Under the pieces are notes generated by a model. It was not told the DNA's origin, ran no database searches, and worked only from the letters and a program-made list of their open reading frames with translations. Shown here in pieces: positions 32,017-41,582 of a stretch of DNA of 54,609 nucleotides. Both the position numbers and the translations under genes were made by a program. Each line of letters opens with the position of its first letter. The first letter of the stretch is position 1. Source of the stretch: SLRI01 sp964393275 (GTDB lineage: Bacteria; Pseudomonadota; Alphaproteobacteria; Geminicoccales; Geminicoccaceae); assembly GCA_964393275.1 (NCBI GenBank), contig CAYMTA010000020.1:1-54609 (forward strand). The letters are read 5' to 3'.

Positions 32017-32138
32017 GGCGGAGCGGTCAACCGGACCGCCCGACCTTCGTCACCTGCGTGCCCTGATTGCGGCTTGCCCGCATTGACGGTCTTCGGCAAT
32101 CTCCCTGCAATAACATCCGGCAGGGACGCTCGATCGCA

Positions 32139-33794
32139 ATGATCCGCAAAGCCGATGCACTGACCTGGCCTATGGTCGCCGTCTTGGTGATCGCTGCATC
32201 TCTCCTGGCTTGGGGCCATGCATGTGCGGGCGGGAGGGCGGACACGCCGTCGAGCACGGCTGCCGGATACGTCCGCTCCGCCGATGGTTTCGATCTGGCC
32301 GCCAACACCTGGCTCGAGCACAGGCGTGTCGCCGACTTCGACCTCGATGCCGTCCTTGCGCGGAAAGGCCGCTACAAGCCGTTTCAGCCGGCACGGGCGG
32401 GTTACTTCGACACCGCCTGGCCCAGCGAGCACACCGACCTCTGGCGATCTCACGCGGTGCTGGACGCGGGGCTGCCGGCGAGGTTCGATCCAAGGCATCT
32501 GGCCGCCTCCTCCGTCCGGCTCAACCTGCCGACCTGGGGGTACACGCGTCGAGACAACGAGATCTTCATTGTCGGTGGCAGTCCGGTTGCCCTGAACAGC
32601 TTCACGCAGGCGATCAAGAAGGGCGCGCCCTTGACCAAGGAGGAGCTGCTCGAGTCGATCGAGGAGGATCTCCAGAATCCCTCGACCCCCTATATCGCCA
32701 GGATCCGGCCGCAAGCAATGTGGCTGGACAAGATCCTGTATCTCAATCGGGGACGAACGATCAATTATACCGGCGGCCTGTTGATGCACCAGAACGGGTT
32801 CATCTATGCCGTCGCCCAATCCGTGCTTTACAAGATTCATCCCTACTTCATGAATATCGTCCGGAGCGTGCACCTGCCGCTGGTCGGAGAAACGCCGACC
32901 GAGAAGCTCGAGACGACCTACAATGGCATGCAGGTGCTGGCGTCGGGCAAGATCGTCCTCAAGGGCATCAATCTCTTCGACAACAGCATGCCGAGTTGGC
33001 TGCTCCTCGTCGATCCCGACGATCTCAGGATCGACGTCAAGGATCGCAAGACCGTGGCAACCGCGCGCCTGACGATCGATCAGCGCGAGGATGGCAAAGC
33101 CTGGCTGTACCATGTCAACGCGACGCAATCCTTGCGGTTCGAGATCACCCGGGATGCGTTCGTGCTGGACGAGCTGTGGACGCGCCCCTACCGCGTCGAT
33201 GGCGACGGCACGACCCAGGCGAGCTCACCCTTGCTTTTCGGAGAGATCGGACAGGTCGTGTTCGCCGACAACACGGTGGCGGACCCGAGCCAACGCATCC
33301 ACCTCTACGCGCAGGCGACGGACGGTCCAGCGCCACCGGGTGCGCTGCCGCGGACCCCGGCCTTCGCCGAGGACGTTCCCGGCTTCAATTTTTTCATGGT
33401 GGCGGCCGATCCGTTCGTGCAGCAGATGGTCGTGTACTACGATCCCATCAACAACCTCTTGTCGGCGCATGATGTGGGCGAGGATGGAACGCTCACGCGC
33501 AGATGGGAGCACGACGGGTACAAGGTCAGCGCGTCGCCGGCCATCGCCCCCGATCGCGATCTTCTCTACATCGATGACTATGCCGGCGACCGCGACGAGC
33601 TCGTCATCCTGCGACTCTCGACCGGCGAGGAGTTGGCGCGGGTGCGCCTCGACGCCTCGCTGCCGACGATCGGCACGATCTTCCTCGGCACGAACGACGA
33701 CGTCTTCATCATCAGCAGCGAGACCGGCACGCCGAACGGCCTCGTCACGCGCATCCACCTGAAGAGGCGGGGCTGGCCGGCGTGGCGCCCCTAG
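32139..33794 (+). CDS. Exported protein of unknown function, possible beta-propeller
   Basis: 551 residues. An N-terminal signal or anchor helix (about 10-30, WPMVAVLVIAASLLAWGHAC) is followed by a chain rich in short beta-strand pairs. Recurrent hydrophobic-Gly-Asp patterns such as GQVVFADNTVADPSQRIHLYA and DLLYIDDYAGDRDELVILRLSTGE suggest WD/PQQ-like blades. I do not recognise a family. Codon usage is less GC-extreme than the flanks (ATC, TTC mixed with AAT, TAT), which hints at horizontal acquisition. It stands alone between a hydrolase and a convergent ABC exporter, with 122 bases upstream that show no strong promoter. Confidence 0.7.
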   Translation: MIRKADALTWPMVAVLVIAASLLAWGHACAGGRADTPSSTAAGYVRSADGFDLAANTWLEHRRVADFDLDAVLARKGRYKPFQPARAGYFDTAWPSEHTDLWRSHAVLDAGLPARFDPRHLAASSVRLNLPTWGYTRRDNEIFIVGGSPVALNSFTQAIKKGAPLTKEELLESIEEDLQNPSTPYIARIRPQAMWLDKILYLNRGRTINYTGGLLMHQNGFIYAVAQSVLYKIHPYFMNIVRSVHLPLVGETPTEKLETTYNGMQVLASGKIVLKGINLFDNSMPSWLLLVDPDDLRIDVKDRKTVATARLTIDQREDGKAWLYHVNATQSLRFEITRDAFVLDELWTRPYRVDGDGTTQASSPLLFGEIGQVVFADNTVADPSQRIHLYAQATDGPAPPGALPRTPAFAEDVPGFNFFMVAADPFVQQMVVYYDPINNLLSAHDVGEDGTLTRRWEHDGYKVSASPAIAPDRDLLYIDDYAGDRDELVILRLSTGEELARVRLDASLPTIGTIFLGTNDDVFIISSETGTPNGLVTRIHLKRRGWPAWRP

Positions 33795-33807
33795 GATCGG
33801 CGTCGGC

Positions 33808-35748
33808 CTAGAGGCTCGCCATCGCCGCCGCAGGCCTTCTCCTGGGCAGTGCTGCCACCTGCCGCGGGGGCCTGGCCGGCCCGGGCAGTCCCAGGCCGTC
33901 CTCGATCTCGACGACCGTGTCGTAGAAGGGTGCCCCTTGGGGGTCGGCCGGCATGCGCTCGCCATGCAGCACGGCCAGCACCACCGCCTCCGGCAGCGTC
34001 TCCCGCAAGGTCTCGTGGAAGGCCACCGCCGCCTCGGCATCGAGGGCCGAGGTCGCCTCGTCGAGCAGCAGCACGTCCGGCCGGTGCAGGAGGATGCGCG
34101 CCAGCACCAGGCGCTGCTTCTGTCCGCCCGAGAGCACGTGGCGCCAGTTGTGCCCCTGGTGCAGCTCGTCGTGCAGCGCCCTGACGAAGCCGCCGAGCCC
34201 GGCCAGAGCCAGCACCTCGGCCACGGCCAGATCGTCGAAATCGTCCGCCGCCTCCGGATAGGCCACGAGCGCCTTCAGCGTCAGCCGGTCCGGCAGGTCC
34301 GGCTCCTGCCCGGCGAAGAAGAGGCGCGCCCCCGGTGCCGTGGCGATCTCGCCCTCGCCATAGGGCCAGAGCCCGGCCACGGCCTTGAGCAGCGAGCTCT
34401 TGCCGCAGCCGTTCTGGCCGCGCAGGCAGGCCCATTGCCCGGGCCGGAGCCGGAGCGTCGGCACGCCCAGAAACGGTGGTGCCAGATGCCCCCGATGGCG
34501 AAGCGCCACGCCATGCAGCCGCAGGCCGGCCACGCCGGCGGCGCGCACCTGGCGAAAGCGGCTGATCCCGGTCTCCGCGTAGAACGCATCGCGCTCCCGC
34601 ACCCGCTCGATCGCCCGGGCGAGGTCGGTCAGCCGCCCGGCATTGGCGCGCAGCGTGGCGATCGCCGGCATCACGTTGATGAACCAGGAGACGTCCGAGA
34701 TCAGCTCGGCGGTCAGCTCCGAGCTCGCGACGAAGGTGCGAAAGCCGATGGCGCCCGAGGTGAAGGCCGGCAGCGCCGGCACGTAGGCGATGAGCCGCCG
34801 CGCCAGGAAGCCGTGCACGTCGTTGAAGAGCATCATGCCGGCCCCCCAGACGTTCTGCCGGGCCCAGGCCCGGTCGACGCCGGCATAGAGCCGGGTGTTG
34901 ATCGCCCGCTGCGCCCGCTCGCCCCTGGACGCCGCGAGCTGGGCCACCCGGTGCAGCATGGCGCCGAGCTCGCCGCGCCAGGCGCCGTCGCGCTTCTGCC
35001 GCTCCAGGGTCAGCCGCTCGAGCACCCGCCCGATCAGCCAGGCCATCATGGTCACCGCCGGCACGTAGACGAGGATGAGGAGGAAGGCGAGCAGCGCCGA
35101 GCCATGCTCGCCCGGCGTCAGGTCGACCGAAAAGCCGAGCCTCGCTTGGGTCAGCGCCGCGAGCGCCGCCGCCCCTTCGTCGAGCAGCGGCACGGCGACA
35201 CTCCGCTCGAGCAGGGCCGCCGCCACGAACCACACCGAGGCGACAGCGCCCCAGAGACCCATGGCGAGGCCGATCAGCCCTGCGTAGAGCCCGGCCGAGC
35301 AATCGTCGAGGCGCTGGTCGATGGCATCCGGCAGCCGCGCCGGCACCGGCCCGTCATCGGCCCTGTCGCTCATCAGGTCGAAGGCGATCCGCTCGTCCGC
35401 CAGGATCGCCCTGTCGAACCGGCCGACCAGCCAGGCCCTGGCGCGGCGGTGCAGGGTGGTCGAGAGCAGATGGCGAAAGGCGCCGCCGCCCGCCCGGCCG
35501 ACATGCAGCGCGAGGAACATGAAGGCGCTGGTCAGGAGCAGCGTCGCCGGATCGACGCCGGCCTCGGGCGCATGATAGCCGGCGAGGGCGCCGATGAAAT
35601 CGCCGGACGCCGTCGCCACCCAGACCGAGGCCTTGCTCAGGGCCGTGGTCAACGCCAGCACCGCCGCCGTCAACGCCCAGGCCTCGAGCCATCGCTCCGA
35701 GACCCAATAGGCCGCAAGCAGGCCCGAAAAGCCCTGCAATCGCTGCAT
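33808..35748 (-). CDS. ABC transporter, fused permease-ATPase of the YddA/SbmA-ABCD type
   Basis: 646 residues. The membrane domain (about 20-390) matches ABC_membrane_2 proteins: an EAA-like region, QRAINTRLYAGVDRAWARQNVWG, then a loop ending GRLTDLARAIERV. The ATPase has Walker A GQNGCGKSS (about 443), signature LSGGQKQRL and Walker B VLLLDEATSALD. Related proteins export or import peptides, long-chain acyl-CoA or vitamin B12. The substrate here is unknown. It converges on the 551-residue unknown gene. A possible promoter lies 50-76 bases upstream. Confidence 0.85.
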   Translation of the reverse strand: MQRLQGFSGLLAAYWVSERWLEAWALTAAVLALTTALSKASVWVATASGDFIGALAGYHAPEAGVDPATLLLTSAFMFLALHVGRAGGGAFRHLLSTTLHRRARAWLVGRFDRAILADERIAFDLMSDRADDGPVPARLPDAIDQRLDDCSAGLYAGLIGLAMGLWGAVASVWFVAAALLERSVAVPLLDEGAAALAALTQARLGFSVDLTPGEHGSALLAFLLILVYVPAVTMMAWLIGRVLERLTLERQKRDGAWRGELGAMLHRVAQLAASRGERAQRAINTRLYAGVDRAWARQNVWGAGMMLFNDVHGFLARRLIAYVPALPAFTSGAIGFRTFVASSELTAELISDVSWFINVMPAIATLRANAGRLTDLARAIERVRERDAFYAETGISRFRQVRAAGVAGLRLHGVALRHRGHLAPPFLGVPTLRLRPGQWACLRGQNGCGKSSLLKAVAGLWPYGEGEIATAPGARLFFAGQEPDLPDRLTLKALVAYPEAADDFDDLAVAEVLALAGLGGFVRALHDELHQGHNWRHVLSGGQKQRLVLARILLHRPDVLLLDEATSALDAEAAVAFHETLRETLPEAVVLAVLHGERMPADPQGAPFYDTVVEIEDGLGLPGPARPPRQVAALPRRRPAAAMASL

Positions 35749-35794
35749 CAGCCGCCCATGTCGCTGTCGAGCGCAGCTTAATTAAACTCAGGGT

Positions 35795-35824
35795 TGTATA
35801 GGTCGAAAACTCTCCCGCTGTCCA
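35795..35824 (-). promoter_or_regulatory. Possible promoter for the YddA-like ABC transporter
   Basis: On the minus strand, TGGACA (35824-35819), 18 bases, then TATACA (35800-35795). It lies in a short AT-rich patch that also contains TTAATTAA (35778-35785) nearer the gene. Confidence 0.35.
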
Positions 35825-35943
35825 CGAAAACCGGTCGGATGCCCCATAATCCGCCGCACTGTGACCCTGCCGCTCGCTTGCGCCTGTGCTAGGAGTGCGG
35901 CGGGGGCGACGCTCGCCGCCCGCATTCGGGAACAGACGCCCAG

Positions 35944-36876
35944 GTGACCGACGCTCGCACCGATCTGCCGCCCAAGGGCCTCGTCGAGCGCGCAGCACCG
36001 ACGCTCTTCCTGGTCTTCTGGTCGTCCGGCTTCGTCGCCGCCAAGGCCGGGCTCGAGGGCGCCGCCCCGCTGACCTTTCTGGCGCTGCGCTTTCTGATCG
36101 TCACCGCCCTGATGCTGGCGATCGTTCGAGCCATGCGCGCCCCCTGGCCCCGGACTTTTGGCGAGATCCGCCATCTCGTGGTCCTCGGCCTCGTCATGCA
36201 GGCGATCTATTTCAGCTGCTCCTACCTCGCCTTCGGCGCCGGCATCACGGCCGGCGGCCTCGCCCTCATCGTCGGCATGCAGCCCGTGCTCACCGCCATC
36301 GTCGCCGTCCCGCTGCTCGGCGAGCATCTGCGCCCGGTGCAGCTGATCGGCCTCGCCATGGGCGTCGCCGGCATCGTCCTCGTCCTGCACGAGAAGCTCT
36401 CCGCCGGCATCGGCACCATGGCCGGCGTCGCCTTCTCCCTCCTGGCGCTAGTCGCGATCACCGGCGGCACGCTCTACCAGAAGCGCTTCTCTCCCCGCTT
36501 CGATCTCTGGACCGGCGGCACCATCCAGTTCGCCACCGCCGCCACCGTCACCGGCCTCGCCGCCCTCGCCTTCGAGGACAACACCGTCACCTGGACCACG
36601 GGCTTCGTCGCCGGCCTCGGCTATCTCGTCGTCGTCTCCTCGATCATCGCCATAGCCTTGCTCAACCTCATGCTCCGCCGCGGCGAAGCCAGCCGCGTCG
36701 CCACCCTCTTCTTCCTCGTCCCCCCGGGCGCCGCCCTCGTCGCCTGGCTCCTCCTCGACGAGCGCTTCGGCCCCGTGGCCCTCGTCGGCATGGCCATCGC
36801 CACCGCCGGCGTGGCCCTCGTCATGCGGGCACCGGCCACCTTGCCTCGGCCGTCGCGGCGGACGAAGCGGCCATGA
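35944..36876 (+). CDS. EamA-family drug/metabolite transporter (DMT superfamily)
   Basis: 310 residues with ten predicted helices in two EamA repeats. FLVFWSSGFVAAKAGLEGAAPLTFLALRFL is the usual first repeat start, ALIVGMQPVLTAIVAVPLLGEHL the end of repeat one, and RVATLFFLVPPGAALVAWLLLDE the end of repeat two. Amino-acid or metabolite export is the family trend; the substrate is not visible. Start GTG at 35944 gives family length. Its TGA overlaps the DUF1003 ATG. Confidence 0.88.
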   Translation: MTDARTDLPPKGLVERAAPTLFLVFWSSGFVAAKAGLEGAAPLTFLALRFLIVTALMLAIVRAMRAPWPRTFGEIRHLVVLGLVMQAIYFSCSYLAFGAGITAGGLALIVGMQPVLTAIVAVPLLGEHLRPVQLIGLAMGVAGIVLVLHEKLSAGIGTMAGVAFSLLALVAITGGTLYQKRFSPRFDLWTGGTIQFATAATVTGLAALAFEDNTVTWTTGFVAGLGYLVVVSSIIAIALLNLMLRRGEASRVATLFFLVPPGAALVAWLLLDERFGPVALVGMAIATAGVALVMRAPATLPRPSRRTKRP

Positions 36877-37601
36877 AAGCGTCGCCGGGAGCCAGGGAGA
36901 GGAAGGCCAGGGAGACCTGTGGCGTCTGCGGCCGCAGCTTCGCGCGATCCCAGATGGTGCCGGTCGACGCCATCCGGCCCCAGGTCGCCGGCGAGATCGA
37001 GCGCCGGGCGGCCGACTGGCGGAGGACCGGCTTCGTTTGCCAGGACGAGATCGCGGCGGCGCGACACGCGCACGTGCAAGCGCTGCTCACGGCCGAGCGT
37101 GGCGAGCTCGACGCGCTCGACCAGACGGTCATCGACAGCCTCGCCCGCCACGAGACCACCGTCGGCAATGTCGAGGCGATGTTCCAGGCGAATATCGGCT
37201 TCGGCGACCGGCTCGCCGACCGGGTGGCGCAGTTCGGCGGGAGCTGGACCTTCATCCTCGGCTTCGCCGGCGTCATCATCGTCTGGATTGCGTTCAATCT
37301 GGTGGCGCTCTTCGCCGTCGACCGCTTCGACCCCTATCCCTTCATCCTGCTCAATCTCGCCCTCTCCTGCGTCGCCGCGTTCCAGGCCCCGCTCATCATG
37401 ATGAGCCAGCGGCGGCAGGAGGCGAAGGACCGGCTGCGCGCCCAGAACGACTACAAGGTGAATCTGCGGGCCGAGCTGGAGATCCGCCAGTTGCACGAGA
37501 AGCTCGACCACGTCCTGCTCCACCAATGGGAGCGGTTGACCGAGATCCAGCAGGTGCAGCTCGAGATCATGGAGGACCTCGCCCGCGCGCGGCGCCGCTG
37601 A
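36873..37601 (+). CDS. DUF1003 membrane protein
   Basis: 242 residues. The N-terminus has a CxxC pair (TCGVCGRSF), then a soluble helical stretch. The DUF1003 core follows, with FGDRLADRVAQFGGSWTFI and two membrane helices (ILGFAGVIIVWIAFNLVALF and FILLNLALSCVAAFQAPLIMM), then the SQRRQEAKDRLRAQNDYKVNLRAE motif and a coiled-coil tail. Function unknown. ATGA overlap with the EamA gene implies co-translation. Confidence 0.9.
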   Translation: MKASPGARERKARETCGVCGRSFARSQMVPVDAIRPQVAGEIERRAADWRRTGFVCQDEIAAARHAHVQALLTAERGELDALDQTVIDSLARHETTVGNVEAMFQANIGFGDRLADRVAQFGGSWTFILGFAGVIIVWIAFNLVALFAVDRFDPYPFILLNLALSCVAAFQAPLIMMSQRRQEAKDRLRAQNDYKVNLRAELEIRQLHEKLDHVLLHQWERLTEIQQVQLEIMEDLARARRR

Positions 37602-37652
37602 GCGGCATCATCGGCAGCACCGCCTGCCGCCTCGACCGGGCAGCGCGACCGG

Positions 37653-37799
37653 TCAGCGGAACAGATGCGGCGCCAGCCCGACCAGCCCGATCAGGATGAG
37701 ATAGATCGCGATCACGTAGTTGAGCACCTTCGGAAAGATCAGGATGAGGATGCCCGCGAGCAGCGACAGCAGGGGCGTGGAGACGACGACAATATTCAC
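37653..37799 (-). CDS. DUF3096 small membrane protein
   Basis: 48 residues, almost entirely two hydrophobic helices (LLSLLAGILILIFPKVLNYV and AIYLILIGLVGLAPHLF), the usual DUF3096 length and pattern. GTG at 37799 is chosen because GGGAGAG stands six bases upstream and family members start at this position. In-frame ATGs at 37823 and 37883 would add non-family residues. Function unknown. It converges on DUF1003. Confidence 0.8.
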   Translation of the reverse strand: MNIVVVSTPLLSLLAGILILIFPKVLNYVIAIYLILIGLVGLAPHLFR

Positions 37800-37888
37800 C
37801 GGAACTCTCCCGACAGGCTTCATGGGAGCCTCGACCCTAGCAAGCCGACCCCCCAGGGTGAAGCCGGCCGAGCCCCGTGTCAATCAAT

Positions 37889-37899
37889 GGGGTCAGGAC
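37889..37899 (+). repeat. REP/RAYT-like short motif, copy 1
   Basis: GGGGTCAGGAC followed by TCTTTTCC. Sequences of this form occur at the ends of REP-associated tyrosine-transposase units and solitary REP-like elements. No transposase gene is present. A second copy is at 41583. Confidence 0.4.
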
Positions 37900-38060
37900 T
37901 CTTTTCCAGGCAACCGTCGGGATCGCCCATCGCCGACGCAGCCGCGCCGGCCTTCGTCAAAGTGCTTGCATGGCGAGCCGGCGCCCGTGCATCCTCGCGC
38001 GCAGCGGATCGGAGCCGCTGCCGCGATCGACGGCATGGCCGCCGCACGGGGGAGGAAGGA

Positions 38061-39029
38061 ATGAAGAGCTTCAGCAGGCTGCTCGTTGCGGCGGCAATGG
38101 TCGCGGCCTTCGCGGGCAGCGCGGACGCGGCCTATCCCGAGCGGCCGATCACGCTGATCGTGCCCTGGGCCGCCGGCGGCGGCACGGATGCCATCGGCCG
38201 GATGATCGCGCAGGGCCTGCAGGAGGATCTCGGCCAGCCGGTCAACGTGGTGAACCGCACCGGGGCCGGCGGCATCGTCGGCCACAAGGAGATGGCCGAC
38301 GCCGACCCCGACGGCTACACGATCGGCCTCGCCACGATCGAGCTCGTCACCTATCGGGCCATGGGCACGTCGGACCTCTCCTCGGCGGATGTCACGCCGA
38401 TCGCCCTCATGAACTTCGACGCCGCCGCCTTCAGCGTCCAGGCCGACAGCGAGTGGGCGACCCTCGCCGACGCGCTGGCCGCGATCAAGGCGGCCCCCGC
38501 CGGCACCTACAAGGCCTCGGGCTTTCCGGTCGGCGCCGGCTACCATCTCGCCTTGTCCGGCCTCCTGACCGACAACGGCATCGATCCCAGGAGCATCGCC
38601 GTCGTCCCCAGCCAGGGTGCCGCACCGGGCTTCCAGGAGCTGGTCTCGGGCGGCGTCGACATCGTTCCCTCGTCCCTGCCGGAAGCGGCGCCCATGCTGC
38701 AGAGCGGCCTGATCCGCACGCTCGCCGTCCTGGCGCCCGAGCGCCTTTCTGCCTATCCCGACGTGCCGACGGCGATCGAGGCGGTCGGCACCGATTCGGT
38801 CGGCGGCTCCTGGCGCGGCGTGGTCGGCCCGGCCGGCCTGCCGCCGGAGATCGTCGCGAGGCTCGAGGCAGCACTCCACGAGGTGGCCGAGAGCGAGGCC
38901 TATGTCACCTTCATGGACGGCCGCGGCTTCGGCCGCAATTGGCTGCCGGCCGCGGAGTTCGGGCCGTTCATGGAGCGCGCCGAGGAAAGCGCCGCGACCT
39001 CGATCGAGAAGCTCGGGCTCCGGCAATAG
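38061..39029 (+). CDS. tctC: Tripartite tricarboxylate transporter substrate-binding protein (Bug/TctC family)
   Basis: 322 residues. The signal peptide (about 1-24) ends SADA, and the mature start AYPERPITLIVPWAAGGGTDAIGR is the Bug signature. NRTGAGGIVGHKEMADADPDGYTIGL and VPSQGAAPGFQELVSGGVDIV are also family hallmarks. It binds a carboxylate in the periplasm and hands it to TctAB. GGAGGAAGGA precedes the ATG. Followed by tctB and tctA. No TctD/E two-component genes are nearby. Confidence 0.93.
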   Translation: MKSFSRLLVAAAMVAAFAGSADAAYPERPITLIVPWAAGGGTDAIGRMIAQGLQEDLGQPVNVVNRTGAGGIVGHKEMADADPDGYTIGLATIELVTYRAMGTSDLSSADVTPIALMNFDAAAFSVQADSEWATLADALAAIKAAPAGTYKASGFPVGAGYHLALSGLLTDNGIDPRSIAVVPSQGAAPGFQELVSGGVDIVPSSLPEAAPMLQSGLIRTLAVLAPERLSAYPDVPTAIEAVGTDSVGGSWRGVVGPAGLPPEIVARLEAALHEVAESEAYVTFMDGRGFGRNWLPAAEFGPFMERAEESAATSIEKLGLRQ

Positions 39030-39072
39030 CCGAGGTCGACAGCTCGAATCCGCCAAAGGCGGAGCCGCGGCC

Positions 39073-39540
39073 GTGAAAGGGAACGACGCGGTGCTGGGCG
39101 CGGTCTTCGTGATCATCGCCCTCGCGGTCGCTGTCGACGCGCGCGGCTTTCCCGATCTGCCGGGGCAGGCCTATGGCTCCGGCACCCTGCCGACGCTGGT
39201 GGCGGCGGTGATGCTCCTCCTGGGCGCGGCGCAGATCGTGACGGGGCTCAGGAGCCGCATCCCGCCGATCCGCCTCGACGGCTGGATGCGGGCACCGGGC
39301 GCCGCCCGGCGCATGGCGGCCGTGCCGCTGTTCGTCGCCGCCTTCGTCCTCCTGCTGCGGCCGCTCGGCTTCCCGCTGGCGACGCCGCCTCTGCTCCTCG
39401 CCCTCCTCCTGGCGATGTCGGTGAGGTGGGTGACCGCGCTCATCGTCGCCGTCGCCGCGACGGCGGGCATCTGGCTCGTCTTCGCGAGGTTGCTGGGCGT
39501 GCCGCTGCCGCTCGGCCTGCTCACCGAGGTCGTCTACTGA
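39073..39540 (+). CDS. tctB: Tripartite tricarboxylate transporter small membrane protein TctB
   Basis: 155 residues with four membrane helices, matching the DUF1468/TctB size and layout (VLGAVFVIIALAVAVDARGFP...GSGTLPTLVAAVMLLLGAAQI, then two C-terminal helix pairs). Start GTG at 39073 is 43 bases after tctC. It forms the inner-membrane complex with TctA. Confidence 0.88.
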   Translation: MKGNDAVLGAVFVIIALAVAVDARGFPDLPGQAYGSGTLPTLVAAVMLLLGAAQIVTGLRSRIPPIRLDGWMRAPGAARRMAAVPLFVAAFVLLLRPLGFPLATPPLLLALLLAMSVRWVTALIVAVAATAGIWLVFARLLGVPLPLGLLTEVVY

Positions 39541-39574
39541 TGCCGCCCGATCGCCCGAGCGGAATGCCCCGCTG

Positions 39575-41065
39575 ATGGAAGCGCTTGTGGCGGCCTTCGC
39601 CGCCGCCCTGGCGCCGCCGGTGCTGCTGGTCGTGATCGCGGCCTCCGTCTACGGCCTCTTCATCGGCGCCGTGCCGGGCCTGACCGCCACCATGGGCACG
39701 GCCCTCCTGGTGCCCTTGACCTTCTTCCTCGATCCGCTCTCGGCCATCGGTGCCATCGTCGCCGCCTCGACCATGGCGATCTTCGCCGGCGACATCCCGG
39801 GCGCCCTCCTGCGCATTCCGGGCACCCCCGCCTCGGCCGCCTACACCGACGACGCCTACCGCCTGACGCAAAAGGGCCAGGCCGGGCTGGCGCTCGGCAC
39901 CAACCTCGCCTGCTCGGTCCTGGGCGGCCTGATCGGCGTCGCCATCCTGGTGCTCGCGGCGCCGCGGATCGCCCGCTTCTCGCTCGGCTTCTCGAGCTAC
40001 GAGTATTTCTGGCTGACCCTGCTCGGCCTGTCCTGCGCTGCCGCGGTGAGCCGGGGCTCGGCGGCCAAGGGCGGGCTCTCGATCTGCGTGGGCCTCCTGA
40101 TCTCGATGATCGGCATCGACATCGTCACCGGCATCCCGCGCTTCACCTTCGGCGACACGCCGCTGATCGCCGGAGTGTCGATCATCCCGGTCCTGATCGG
40201 CATGTTCGCGATCACCGAGATCCTGCGGAAATGCGCCACGCCGGCCCCGGCCTCGAAGCCGCCGCCGCTTCGGCTTGGCGAGCTCTTCGCCGGCGTCGGC
40301 GGCACGGTCTGGCGCTACAAGGGTGGTGTCGCCCGCTCGTCCGTCCTCGGCGCCTTCATCGGGGCGCTGCCGGGCGCCGGGGCCGATATCGCCGCCTGGA
40401 TCAGCTATGCCGTCGCCAAGCGCTTCTCGCGCGAGCCCGGAAGGTTCGGCCACGGGCACACGGAAGGCATCGTCAGCGCCTCGAGCTCCAACAACGCCGC
40501 CCTCTCCGGCGCCTACGTCCCGGCCCTCGTCTTCGGCATCCCGGGCGACACCATCACCGCCATCCTGATCGGCGTCCTGATGATGAAGGGGGTGACGCCC
40601 GGGCCCATGGTCTTCGTCATGGACCAGGGGCTGGTCGGCGCCATCTTCGCGATCTTCGTCGTCGCCAACGTGCTGCTCCTGCCCCTGGGCCTCGCCGCCA
40701 TCCTCCTCTCGCAGCGGCTGCTCGCCGTGCCGGCGAACGTGCTCTTCCCGGTCATCCTGCTCTTCTGCGCGATCGGCGCCTTCGCCACCAACAATGCCTC
40801 CTTCGACATCTGGATCATGCTGGTGGTGGGCCTCCTCGCCTTCGTCCTCGAGGAGAACGGCTATCCCCTGGCGCCGATGATCCTGGCCCTCATCCTCGGC
40901 CCGCGGATCGAGGAGAGCTTCATGCAATCCATCATCAAGGCGGACGGCCACCTGATCGCCTTCTTCACCCGCCCGATCGCCGGCACGCTCGGCGTGCTCA
41001 CCCTCGCCATCTGGCTCGCCGTGGCTCTCCTGGCCTTCCGCACGAGGCTGCGGACGGGAGCCTAG
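39575..41065 (+). CDS. tctA: Tripartite tricarboxylate transporter permease TctA
   Basis: 496 residues, about 11-12 membrane helices. The TctA signature GAVPGLTATMGTALLVPLTFFLDP occurs near residue 30, and the inverted second copy GALPGAGADIAAWISYAVAKRFS near 265. FGIPGDTITAILIGVLMMKGVTPGP is also diagnostic. Energised by ion gradient, it imports citrate-like or other carboxylates delivered by TctC. Its stop overlaps the convergent mgtC stop by four bases. Confidence 0.95.
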   Translation: MEALVAAFAAALAPPVLLVVIAASVYGLFIGAVPGLTATMGTALLVPLTFFLDPLSAIGAIVAASTMAIFAGDIPGALLRIPGTPASAAYTDDAYRLTQKGQAGLALGTNLACSVLGGLIGVAILVLAAPRIARFSLGFSSYEYFWLTLLGLSCAAAVSRGSAAKGGLSICVGLLISMIGIDIVTGIPRFTFGDTPLIAGVSIIPVLIGMFAITEILRKCATPAPASKPPPLRLGELFAGVGGTVWRYKGGVARSSVLGAFIGALPGAGADIAAWISYAVAKRFSREPGRFGHGHTEGIVSASSSNNAALSGAYVPALVFGIPGDTITAILIGVLMMKGVTPGPMVFVMDQGLVGAIFAIFVVANVLLLPLGLAAILLSQRLLAVPANVLFPVILLFCAIGAFATNNASFDIWIMLVVGLLAFVLEENGYPLAPMILALILGPRIEESFMQSIIKADGHLIAFFTRPIAGTLGVLTLAIWLAVALLAFRTRLRTGA

Positions 41066-41520
41066 GGCTCGAGCCGGCGCAGCACGGCGATGACGATGAC
41101 GGCGAGCGCCGTGGCGAGGGCGGCGAGGCCGATCAGGCCCTGGCCGGCGGCGATGCCGATGGCGCCGGCCATCCAGAGCCCGGCGCCGGTGGTCAGGCCG
41201 CGCACCCGGTTGCGCTCGCGGAAGATCGAGCCCGCGGCGAGGAAGGCGACACCGGCGGTGATCGCCTCGAGCAGCCGCAGCGGATCGGCGGTCGGCCGCT
41301 CCTCGAGCGACCGCACCCAGGCGAACATCTCGAACGCCATGATGGTCAAAAGCGCCGCGGCCAGCCCGACCAGCATGTGGGTGCGCAGCCCGGCGGCGCG
41401 GCCGACCAGCTCGCGCTCGAAGCCGACGAGCCCGCAAAGGACCAGCGCGACGACGAGGCGCAGCAAGGCTTCGCCCGGAGCGATATCGGCGGACCAGAGA
41501 TCCTGGACCCATTGCGGCAT
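41062..41520 (-). CDS. mgtC: MgtC/SapB family membrane protein
   Basis: 152 residues. LRLVVALVLCGLVGFERELVGRAAGLRTHMLVGLAAAL is the MgtC N-terminal motif. Four to five membrane helices follow, with ITAGVAFLAAGSIFRERNRVRGLTTGAGLW. Family members modulate membrane potential or ATP synthase and support growth at low magnesium in pathogens; the role in free-living bacteria is unclear. The start at 41520 has GGAGGG upstream and matches family length. Confidence 0.88.
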   Translation of the reverse strand: MPQWVQDLWSADIAPGEALLRLVVALVLCGLVGFERELVGRAAGLRTHMLVGLAAALLTIMAFEMFAWVRSLEERPTADPLRLLEAITAGVAFLAAGSIFRERNRVRGLTTGAGLWMAGAIGIAAGQGLIGLAALATALAVIVIAVLRRLEP

Positions 41521-41582
41521 CAGGGAACCCTCCGCCAATCGGAAACGTCCGGGGGCCGCCTCCGTTCCGTGCGCCCCCAAAA

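Noticed and set aside
39521..41512. Long minus-strand open frame opposite tctA
   Set aside because: Composed of charged low-complexity sequence and antisense to a clear TctA permease.
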